Part shown: piece by piece, positions 1 to 6,015 of the stretch
Position numbering within the stretch: position 1 is the first letter of the stretch
Layout: the number at the start of each line of letters is the position of its first letter
Position numbers and translations under genes: made by a program
Notes under the pieces: generated by a model
The model's input: the letters and a program-made list of their open reading frames with translations, nothing else
Database searches by the model: none
Told to the model about the DNA's origin: nothing
NCBI GenBank assembly: GCA_947632425.1
Contig: CANRPG010000126.1
Span: forward strand, 1-6,033
From: an uncultured Clostridia bacterium
GTDB lineage: Bacteria; Bacillota; Clostridia; Oscillospirales; Ruminococcaceae
Length of the DNA: 6,033 nt
Direction of reading: 5' to 3'

Positions 1-625
1 ACCGTTCTTTGGCAAGACGAGGGAGGAGCTGAAAGGCGTTACCGTAGAACAAGCGCTTTCGCACCCAAACTGGTCTATGGGGAAAAAGATAACCTGCGAC
101 AGCGCAACGCTTATGAACAAGGGTCTGGAATTTATTGAGGCCATGCACCTGTTCGGGCTTACACCTTCGCAGATAGAGATAGTTGTGCAGCGCGAAAGCG
201 TGATACACTCGGCGGTGGAATTCAGCGATCATTCTGTAATAGCGCAGATGGGCGTACCCGACATGAAGATACCTATACAGTATGCGCTTTTGTACCCCGA
301 AAGGGTAGATTGCCCTGTGAAGCCGCTCTCGCTGTGCGATTATGGTGTACTTCACTTTGCAAAGCCCGATATAGATACTTTTGACTGCCTGAAAGCGTGC
401 ATTGAGGCGATAACGGCAGGGGGCGACTTGCCTGCGGCGGTAAATGGCGCGAATGAAGAAGCGGTCAAGCTGTTTTTAGACGGCAAGATAGGCTTTTTGC
501 AGATAGGCGAGGCGGTTTTAGCTGCTGCGCGAGAGATGCAAAGGCATGAAATACATACACTTGGCGATGTGCTTGCGGCTGACAAAGCGGCGAGAGAGTT
601 TGTAAAAGAGAGATACAAAGCATAG
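1..625 (+). CDS. dxr: 1-deoxy-D-xylulose 5-phosphate reductoisomerase, C-terminal part (5'-truncated by window edge)
   Basis: Dxr (IspC) is the cytoplasmic NADPH- and metal-dependent enzyme that converts 1-deoxy-D-xylulose 5-phosphate to 2-C-methyl-D-erythritol 4-phosphate, the committed step of the MEP isoprenoid pathway. The reading frame is open from base 2, so 207 residues are visible. The family is about 380-400 residues long, so the NADPH-binding N-terminal half lies outside the window. The visible part begins in the GPFFGKTREEL region. It contains the active-site flap HPNWSMG (residues 21-27 of the visible part; E. coli His209, Trp212 and Met214) and DSATLMNKGLE, which supplies the equivalents of E. 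coli Ser222, Asn227, Lys228 and the metal ligand Glu231. QRESVIHSAVEF, the GVPDMKIPIQYA segment and a helical C-terminal domain (NGANEEAVKLFL) follow. All expected catalytic residues in this half are present. The ATG at 77 is an internal methionine, not the start. The stop codon is 20 bases before the rseP start, which fits an operon. Confidence 0.97.
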   Translation, partial: PFFGKTREELKGVTVEQALSHPNWSMGKKITCDSATLMNKGLEFIEAMHLFGLTPSQIEIVVQRESVIHSAVEFSDHSVIAQMGVPDMKIPIQYALLYPERVDCPVKPLSLCDYGVLHFAKPDIDTFDCLKACIEAITAGGDLPAAVNGANEEAVKLFLDGKIGFLQIGEAVLAAAREMQRHEIHTLGDVLAADKAAREFVKERYKA

Positions 626-630
626 ACAAT

Positions 631-636
631 AAGGAG
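631..636 (+). promoter_or_regulatory. ribosome binding site fixing the TTG start of rseP
   Basis: AAGGAG ends 9 bases before TTG 646. There is no ATG at the right distance, and the N-terminal membrane segment leading to HEAGH begins directly at this TTG. The Shine-Dalgarno position is therefore what decides the start. Confidence 0.85.
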
Positions 637-645
637 TAAGGTAAT

Positions 646-1689
646 TTGAGCATTATTATTGCCATTTTGGTGTTTGGTATCATAATAGCGATACACGAGG
701 CAGGGCACTTTTTTGCCGCGAAGGCGTGCGGCGTTAAGGTGAACGAATTTGCGCTGGGTATGGGGCCTGCGATATTCAAGTTCAAAAAGGGCGAGACGAC
801 ATATGCGCTGCGTATTCTGCCTATAGGCGGCTTTTGCTCTATGGAGGGCGAGGACGACGAGAGCAGCGATGAGAGGGCGTTTGGCAACAAACCCGTATGG
901 AAAAGGATAATAATAGTTGTTGCAGGTGCGGTGATGAACCTGATACTCGGCTTTATACTGCTTATATGCATGGTGACATCTGATGATGCGATAACTTCTA
1001 CCACGATACACAGTTTTGAAAACGAAAACGCGGTGTCGCACTCGACGGGGCTTGAAGCAGGCGACGAGATAGTAAAGATAAACGGCATGAGGATATTTAC
1101 GGCAACGGATATTTCCTATCAGCTGCAAAACGACAGTGACGGCATTTTTGAAATGGTGGTTGAGCGCGGCGGCGAAAAGGTAACTTTGCCGTCAGTGCAG
1201 CTTGGCAAGACCGACAACATGATACACATAGACTTTATTGTTGTGGGCGAGAAGATAACGTTTATATCCACAATGAAAGAGGCGACGGCGCAGTTTGGCA
1301 CATACTCGCGGCTGATATGGATAAGCCTTGCTGACCTTGTTCGCGGAAAGTACGGCTTGAATGACCTCTCGGGTCCCGTGGGCATAGTTGACGTTATAGG
1401 CGACGTGGTGGAGAGCCAGCGCGACGAGGAAACACACAAGATAGACTGGGACGCGCTGCTCACACAGATACTGAATATTGCGGCGTTCATAACGATAAAT
1501 CTTGGTATATTCAATCTGCTGCCGCTGCCTGCGCTTGACGGCGGACGGCTGGTATTTCTGATAATAGAGGGCATACGCAGAAAGAAGATACCGCCCGAAA
1601 AAGAAGGCATGGTGCACCTTATCGGGCTGGGTCTGCTGATGATATTGATGATAGTTATTACGGTAAAAGATGTTATGCATTTGTTTTAA
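646..1689 (+). CDS. rseP: RIP metalloprotease RseP/RasP (site-2 protease, M50 family)
   Basis: This is an intramembrane zinc protease that cuts membrane-spanning substrates after a first cleavage. Known family substrates are anti-sigma factors and leftover signal peptides; the substrate here is not known. The protein has 347 residues, within the usual range of Firmicutes members (about 340-430). The first transmembrane helix carries the zinc motif HEAGH (His17, Glu18, His21). It is followed by the family's PIGGF loop and an acidic stretch, then GNKPVWKR and a second hydrophobic helix (about 87-106). A PDZ domain covers roughly 115-190, with the core GLEAGDEIVKING at 135-147. The second active-site motif, NLLPLPALDGG, has Asn290, Pro293 and the third zinc ligand Asp298. 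A last helix ends near the C-terminus. Translation starts at TTG, supported by AAGGAG 9 bases upstream. The gene follows dxr by 20 bases, the classic Firmicutes order. The esterase gene starts 31 bases downstream, where ispG is often found in relatives. Confidence 0.96.
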   Translation: MSIIIAILVFGIIIAIHEAGHFFAAKACGVKVNEFALGMGPAIFKFKKGETTYALRILPIGGFCSMEGEDDESSDERAFGNKPVWKRIIIVVAGAVMNLILGFILLICMVTSDDAITSTTIHSFENENAVSHSTGLEAGDEIVKINGMRIFTATDISYQLQNDSDGIFEMVVERGGEKVTLPSVQLGKTDNMIHIDFIVVGEKITFISTMKEATAQFGTYSRLIWISLADLVRGKYGLNDLSGPVGIVDVIGDVVESQRDEETHKIDWDALLTQILNIAAFITINLGIFNLLPLPALDGGRLVFLIIEGIRRKKIPPEKEGMVHLIGLGLLMILMIVITVKDVMHLF

Positions 1690-1705
1690 TATTTGTAAGT
1701 AAAAT

Positions 1706-1712
1706 AAAGGAG
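1706..1712 (+). promoter_or_regulatory. ribosome binding site of the acetylesterase gene
   Basis: AAAGGAG lies 8 bases before ATG 1721. This is a strong site at ideal spacing and supports that ATG. The 31-base gap after rseP has room for this site but shows no hairpin terminator, which argues for read-through from rseP. Confidence 0.8.
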
Positions 1713-1720
1713 CGGTAAAT

Positions 1721-3235
1721 ATGCTGAAATGTGCGGCGGTGTTTTCAAACGACATGGTGTTGCAGAGGGGTAAGAACATCTCGATATGGGGAACGTGCGG
1801 TGAGGACGACGTAGTATATGTTTCTATATCGGAGCGCGGTGTTAAAGTAAAAGCCGAGAACGACAGGGGAAAATGGCGCGCCACTCTTCCACCGCAGGAA
1901 GCCTGCGAAAACTGCACGGTGAAGGTTGAGAACGGTCAAGAGACAAAGACGTTTTACAACGTTGCGATAGGCGAAGTGTGGATATGCGGAGGGCAATCGA
2001 ACATGGAACTGGAGATACAAAACGCAAGGGGCGGAAAAGATCTTCTGAAAGAGCTTACGCCAAATTGCAGGGTGCGTTTTTACTACACGCAGAAAAAGCC
2101 TATGCTGTGCGAGGAATTTTACCGCGACGAAGAAAACACCTGCTGGCAGACGGCTTCGGAGCAGACATCGCGCGCGTGGTCGGCGGTAGGGCTGTATTTC
2201 GGTCTGAAGCTGGCTAAAGAACTTGACGTTACCGTGGGGCTGATAGGCTGCAACTGGGGCGGTACTTCGGCAAGCGCATGGATGAGCAGAGAGGCTCTGG
2301 CAGAGGACAAGGACACCGCTTTGTATCTTGAAGATTACGACAAGGCTGTTGCAGGAAAGACGGCAGAGCAGTGCATAAAAGAGTATGACGAATACAGCGA
2401 ATATGATGCGAAGTGGTATCAGGATTACTCAAAGCTTCTGGAGGAAGAACCAAACATCGGCTGGGACGAGGCGCAGGAGAGGATAGGAAAGAATCTTTTT
2501 CCGGGTCCTATGGGGCCTAAGAACCCGTATCGCCCGTGCGGACTGTATGAAACTATGCTGATGAGGATATGCCCTTACACCATAAAGGGATTTACATACT
2601 ATCAGGGGGAGAGCGACGACCACCGCCCCGACACATACTACAAGCTGTTTTCGCGCCTTATAAGGCAGTGGAGAGAGGACTGGGAGGACGACACTTTGCC
2701 GTTTCTGATGGTGCAGCTGCCGATGTTCAAATACAAGCACGACCCCGACTATAAGCACTGGGCTAAGATACGCGAGGCGCAGTACAGGGTATTTCAGACG
2801 GTGAAGAACACGGGCATTGCTGTTATTCTTGATAAGGGCGAGCTTGACAACATTCACCCGACGGACAAAAAGCCGGTGGGCGAGCGGCTGTGTTTGCAGG
2901 CTGAAAAGCTGGTATACGGCATGGACGTCAGCGCTTTCGGACCTATGTATAAGTCTTTTATATACAAAGACGGCGGTATAGAGCTTTTGTTTGACCACGC
3001 GGAAAGGGGCTTTGAAATACGCGGCGATATATGCGGCTTTGAGATAGCAGGCGCGGACGAGAAGTTCTATGAAGCGAGTGCAGATGTGCGCGGTGATAGG
3101 ATATTTGTCAGCAGTGAGCAGGTGAGCGAGCCGAAGTTTGTAAGATACAACTACATAAACTACGGCGATGTAAGCATATTTGGCAAAAACGGCATACCGC
3201 TGGCGCCGTTTCGCACATCGCTGAAAGATGAGTGA
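1721..3235 (+). CDS. sialate O-acetylesterase-like SGNH hydrolase (SASA/DUF303 family), cytoplasmic
   Basis: This is a predicted carbohydrate esterase that removes acetyl groups from sugars. The family includes sialate 9-O-acetylesterases, and bacterial homologues also act on acetylated plant oligosaccharides; the sequence alone does not say which. It has 504 residues and no signal peptide. The N-terminus (VFSNDMVLQRGKNISIWG, residues 7-24) is the usual opening of this family and starts a beta-sandwich domain of about 85 residues. The SGNH catalytic domain follows. IWICGGQSNME places the nucleophile at Ser93, GCNWGGTSASAWM (176-188) is the oxyanion/Asn block, YYQGESD (293-299) is the next conserved block, and LDNIHPTDKKPVGERL carries Asp376 and His379. 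The catalytic set is therefore complete. A C-terminal beta domain ends the protein. The likely substrate is imported acetylated oligosaccharide, because the enzyme should be intracellular. Close spacing to rseP suggests co-transcription although the function is unrelated. Confidence 0.9.
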   Translation: MLKCAAVFSNDMVLQRGKNISIWGTCGEDDVVYVSISERGVKVKAENDRGKWRATLPPQEACENCTVKVENGQETKTFYNVAIGEVWICGGQSNMELEIQNARGGKDLLKELTPNCRVRFYYTQKKPMLCEEFYRDEENTCWQTASEQTSRAWSAVGLYFGLKLAKELDVTVGLIGCNWGGTSASAWMSREALAEDKDTALYLEDYDKAVAGKTAEQCIKEYDEYSEYDAKWYQDYSKLLEEEPNIGWDEAQERIGKNLFPGPMGPKNPYRPCGLYETMLMRICPYTIKGFTYYQGESDDHRPDTYYKLFSRLIRQWREDWEDDTLPFLMVQLPMFKYKHDPDYKHWAKIREAQYRVFQTVKNTGIAVILDKGELDNIHPTDKKPVGERLCLQAEKLVYGMDVSAFGPMYKSFIYKDGGIELLFDHAERGFEIRGDICGFEIAGADEKFYEASADVRGDRIFVSSEQVSEPKFVRYNYINYGDVSIFGKNGIPLAPFRTSLKDE

Positions 3236-3248
3236 CAAAGGTTTAGAA

Positions 3249-3275
3249 AATATTCATAGATTGTGCATGAATATT
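3249..3275. repeat. perfect 9-bp inverted repeat upstream of the vWA gene promoter (candidate operator)
   Basis: AATATTCAT at 3249-3257 and its exact reverse complement ATGAATATT at 3267-3275 flank a 9-base centre (AGATTGTGC). The right arm ends 2 bases before the proposed -35 box. The stem is AT-rich and has no immediate T-run, so it makes a poor terminator for the esterase gene. A protein-binding site for a dimeric regulator is the better reading. This is an inference from symmetry and position only. Confidence 0.5.
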
Positions 3276-3277
3276 GC

Positions 3278-3305
3278 TTGAAATTTTGCAGAGTTTGTAT
3301 ATACT
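3278..3305 (+). promoter_or_regulatory. candidate sigma-A-type promoter of the vWA/peptidase gene
   Basis: TTGAAA (3278-3283) and TATACT (3300-3305) are separated by 16 bases, each one or two bases from consensus. Transcription would begin near 3312 and leave a leader of about 37 bases before ATG 3349. It lies in the only sizeable gap between genes of the + strand group, which suits separate expression of the fourth gene. It was found by eye. Confidence 0.5.
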
Positions 3306-3331
3306 GAAATAGACAGGACTATTTTGAAAAC

Positions 3332-3340
3332 GGGTGGGTG
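3332..3340 (+). promoter_or_regulatory. weak, unusual ribosome binding site of the vWA/peptidase gene
   Basis: GGGTGGGTG precedes ATG 3349 by 8 bases. Only its GGTG core can pair with the anti-Shine-Dalgarno sequence, unlike the AAGGAG-type sites of the two upstream genes. A second option exists: AAGGA at 3361-3365 lies 4 bases before an in-frame ATG at 3370 (Met8). The true start may therefore be seven codons later, without effect on the membrane anchor. Confidence 0.45.
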
Positions 3341-3348
3341 CTTAGATA

Positions 3349-5682
3349 ATGGCAGTAGACAAGGATCTTATGTCAAAAGACGAATACAGGGCGTATATGA
3401 AGGGCGTATACAAAAAACGCCTGAAGATATTCGCTGTAGTAGTTATAATAATTGCCGCGTTTTACGGTATAATGACGCTGATGAAAAGTCTTAACGAAAA
3501 GCAGCAGAGCGACAAGATGAAAAATCTTTTAGACAGCATAAAGAACGATTCGCTGGAGCTTGAGGAGGACTTTCATATTTCCGATGACGATGACAACGAC
3601 GGCGTTACCAACGGCAAGGAAGAAGAAATGCTTACAGACTATCAGGAGCGCGACACCGACAGGGACGGCATTTGCGACGGCGACGAGGTGACGGCAGGCA
3701 CCGACCCGACTAAGAGCGACACCGACGGCGACGGCATACTTGACGGATATGAACTTATTATGGGGCTTGACCCGACAAAGACAAAGAGCGACGGTACTCA
3801 GGAGGACGGCTCGCGGCTGTTTGACGTTGAGAGAGAGTATAACAATGCACATCTGCTGGTGAGCGGCTCTGCGAATCTGAGCGACACGGTTTTTGATAAT
3901 CTGGATCTGGTGGGTTTCAAGAACAACATGGGAATACTTTCCGATGCGATGAGCTTCTACACCGATTACACGTTTACAGATGCCAAAATATCTTTCACTA
4001 TGGACAAAGCCGACCTCGATGCAAGGAAGGTAAAGGCAGGGGATCTTGCTATATACAAGTTCAACGCCGATACGCAGGAATTTGAAAAGATAGATTCGCA
4101 GGTAGACGAGGGCACGCTGACGGTTTCAGCGAAGATAACGGAATGCGCCACATACATGGTGGGCAACACTAAGATAATAAGCGAGCCGCCGACGATGAGG
4201 GTGCAGCTGCTGATAGACAACTCGGGTTCGATGTACCCCGAAGAAATGTGCGCAGGCTCGGAGGAGAACGACGTAAACTTCAAGAGGCTGGATCTTTCCA
4301 ACAATATTATAGATATGGTATCTGACAGCAGCCTTGTGGGCGTAAGCAAGTTTACCGCCACATACACAGAGCTTGCAGACTTTACTACCGACCGCCAGAA
4401 GCTTAAAAACGTTATAGGCAAGATAAAGACCGACAAGGAGACCTTCAACGGAACGGACTTCCAGAAGGCTTTGCTGGGCGCGATAGGGGAATTCAAGGAT
4501 TCTGACGGAAACTACAGCAACATGATAATCGCGCTGTGCGACGGCTACTCGACCGACAGGTTTGAATTCAGCAAAGACAAGATAATAAAAGCTGCGAATG
4601 ACAGCGACATTATAATTCTGATGATAGGCTTAGGTCAGAGCGTGCAGGCGCAGAGAATGCAGGAAATTGCCGAGGCTACGGGCGGAAGATACTACACTGC
4701 TGCCAACGCCGATGCGCTTGACGAGGTATTCAAAGAGATAGAGACTACTTTCAATTATGATATAACCAGTTACGGCGAGGAGGGCAAGGCAGGCTATTCG
4801 ATAGCCAACACCGGTTTTGTGCCTGCAAACAACGGCTTCAGCTTTGCAAACTTCAGGACGACTTCTTCAAACGGCACCTGCTTTGGCATGGCAATGTTCG
4901 CAAGAGACTGGTATACGGGAAATCTGGCGCTTTCGCTGGACGAATACAAGCCGGAATATTCAAGCCTTCTGGTATACACAGGGCCGAAATACGACCTTAA
5001 CGGCACTAAGGCGGGAGAGGCATACAGCAAGAGTGCAAACCTGCACGATATAACCATTACGGCTGTAAACAACAATGAGTTCAGCAAGCCTTCGGATTAT
5101 CTCGATTACAACAGCGAGGGCAGCACGACGCTTAAAGTAAAAGATGATATTCTGAAAAAGGCAAAAGAGGCAGGTTTTGGTACGACGGACTATGATATAG
5201 AGGATCTGGGTCTGCAATGGAAGTACGCGCAGCTGCTGGCTCTGGACGTTATAGGAAACTCATCTGCGATAGAGTCAAAATACGGCAAGGACGAGGCGGA
5301 GCTTTACAAGGCGCTGCTGAGATACCACATTCTGCGGTGGGACGACGTTGAGAACTGCACCTATAAACTTTCGGCAGGCAGAGAGTGCTTTGACAGGATA
5401 GAACAGGATCTGCTGGACGGCAAGCCGTCGGTTATAATGCTCAACAACAGGCACGCTGTGAACGCCATTGCCATGATACAGGACGCAGACTGCCCGAGAC
5501 GGTTCATCTTGCAGGTATATGACAACAACTACCCCGGCGAGATACGCGAGATCATCGTTGAAAAGATAGTAAACGGCACGTTTGACGAAAGCGGAAAGAA
5601 CACGGGCATTACCTATTCTTACATAGCGCTTTACGACAGCGAGAACATATCTGTAACGCTTTACGACACGCCGACAAAATAA
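3349..5682 (+). CDS. membrane-anchored TSP3-repeat / vWA protein with C-terminal papain/C39-like cysteine peptidase domain
   Basis: The protein has 777 residues and probably faces the outside of the cell. Residues 1-26 are short and basic (KKRLK at 22-26), then one hydrophobic helix (about 27-45) forms an uncleaved, N-in anchor. A charged linker leads to three thrombospondin type 3-like calcium repeats starting at Asp80, Asp102 and Asp124 (for example DTDGDGILDGYE). Residues about 150-282 look like a beta-sandwich linker domain ending in ITECATYMVG. The vWA domain (about 283-465) has a complete MIDAS: DNSGS (Asp290, Ser292, Ser294), Thr369 in NGTDF and Asp398 in LCDG. The C-terminal part (about 480-777) has NGTCFGMAMFA with Cys511, RHAVNAIAMI with His702 and VYDNNYPGE with Asp725. 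That order and spacing fit papain/C39-like thiol peptidases, with a long insert between Cys and His. Peptidase activity and target are inferred. A binding module (vWA, TSP3) probably presents the catalytic domain to a surface or matrix partner. The gene is set off by its own candidate promoter and terminator. Confidence 0.85.
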   Translation: MAVDKDLMSKDEYRAYMKGVYKKRLKIFAVVVIIIAAFYGIMTLMKSLNEKQQSDKMKNLLDSIKNDSLELEEDFHISDDDDNDGVTNGKEEEMLTDYQERDTDRDGICDGDEVTAGTDPTKSDTDGDGILDGYELIMGLDPTKTKSDGTQEDGSRLFDVEREYNNAHLLVSGSANLSDTVFDNLDLVGFKNNMGILSDAMSFYTDYTFTDAKISFTMDKADLDARKVKAGDLAIYKFNADTQEFEKIDSQVDEGTLTVSAKITECATYMVGNTKIISEPPTMRVQLLIDNSGSMYPEEMCAGSEENDVNFKRLDLSNNIIDMVSDSSLVGVSKFTATYTELADFTTDRQKLKNVIGKIKTDKETFNGTDFQKALLGAIGEFKDSDGNYSNMIIALCDGYSTDRFEFSKDKIIKAANDSDIIILMIGLGQSVQAQRMQEIAEATGGRYYTAANADALDEVFKEIETTFNYDITSYGEEGKAGYSIANTGFVPANNGFSFANFRTTSSNGTCFGMAMFARDWYTGNLALSLDEYKPEYSSLLVYTGPKYDLNGTKAGEAYSKSANLHDITITAVNNNEFSKPSDYLDYNSEGSTTLKVKDDILKKAKEAGFGTTDYDIEDLGLQWKYAQLLALDVIGNSSAIESKYGKDEAELYKALLRYHILRWDDVENCTYKLSAGRECFDRIEQDLLDGKPSVIMLNNRHAVNAIAMIQDADCPRRFILQVYDNNYPGEIREIIVEKIVNGTFDESGKNTGITYSYIALYDSENISVTLYDTPTK
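3586..3753 (+). repeat. three TSP3-like calcium-binding repeats encoded with a 66-base period
   Basis: Within the vWA/peptidase gene, three acidic 12-residue loops, DDDNDGVTNGKE, DTDRDGICDGDE and DTDGDGILDGYE, start exactly 22 codons apart (residues 80, 102 and 124). The last two match the DxDxDGxxDxxE calcium loop fully, with the same residues as TSP3 and dockerin/EF-hand loops. The first is degenerate, with Asn88 where the others have Asp. A TDPTK-type linker follows loops 2 and 3 (GTDPTK, GLDPTK) but not loop 1. Confidence 0.85.
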
Positions 5683-5698
5683 CCCACAAAGCGACAAA

Positions 5699-5728
5699 AA
5701 CGCCTTTGCCAAAAGCGGCAGAGGCGTT
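5699..5728 (+). terminator. intrinsic terminator after the vWA/peptidase gene, possibly bidirectional
   Basis: The 12-bp stem 5699-5710 / 5717-5728 (AACGCCTTTGCC with GGCAGAGGCGTT, one G-T wobble) encloses a 6-base loop and begins 16 bases after the stop codon. On the + strand the tail is only moderately T-rich (TTATAATTT). On the - strand the stem is followed by GGCGTTTTTGTC, a better T-run. The hairpin could therefore also stop transcription arriving from the right. Confidence 0.8.
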
Positions 5729-5924
5729 ATAATTTATATGTTGAAAACAGCGTTTTGGGGAAGGCTATATTCACGTAATATTTACTTATTGTTAATACTT
5801 TGTTAAAGATATTTTAACTGTGAGTTTACACTTTTTCTGCTCGATTTTCGCTCGCGGTGGGTAGTTTGTAACAGCAAGGGATATGTGGAAAATCATGCTA
5901 AATGCCGCTTTCAAACGCGAAAGT

Positions 5925-6000
5925 GTTGAAAACTTGGTTGAAAACTAGTGAAAATGCGGTCGCGATTGTTGAAAACTCGGTTGAAATCTTGTAAAAGTGC
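5925..6000 (+). repeat. two 33-bp imperfect direct repeats, each with a duplicated 12-bp unit
   Basis: Block A (5925-5957) and block B (5968-6000) start 43 bp apart and agree at 28 of 33 positions. Each opens with two tandem dodecamers: GTTGAAAACTTG and GTTGAAAACTAG in A, GTTGAAAACTCG and GTTGAAATCTTG in B. Each is followed by a shorter degenerate third copy (TGAAAATGC or TAAAAGTGC). A further GTTGAAAA starts at 6026 and runs into the window edge, so the array may continue. Confidence 0.8.
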
Positions 6001-6015
6001 CTGTTTTGCGGCGGT

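Noticed and set aside
352..1128. Long open frame on the - strand across the dxr/rseP junction
   Set aside because: It covers two clearly recognised genes on the + strand, has no family motif and no ribosome site. It results from codon bias in the true genes.
2429..3238. Long open frame on the - strand inside the acetylesterase gene
   Set aside because: It is antisense to the conserved QGESD and DNIHP blocks. Its translation is a low-complexity mix of Val, Tyr, Arg and His and resembles no known protein.
3249..3290. Intrinsic terminator of the acetylesterase gene
   Set aside because: The stem is almost entirely A/T and no T-run directly follows it. The nearest TTTT is at 3284, beyond the proposed -35 box.
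5883..5948. A 21-codon open frame starting ATG TGG AAA, running through the first repeat block
   Set aside because: AAGGG is only about 2 bases from the ATG, which is too close. The peptide end simply reads the 12-bp repeat, and no conserved feature is visible.
5924..5975. Spo0A boxes (TGTCGAA) in the TGTTGAA motifs
   Set aside because: Every copy has T where the 0A box requires C, so the match fails at a key base.
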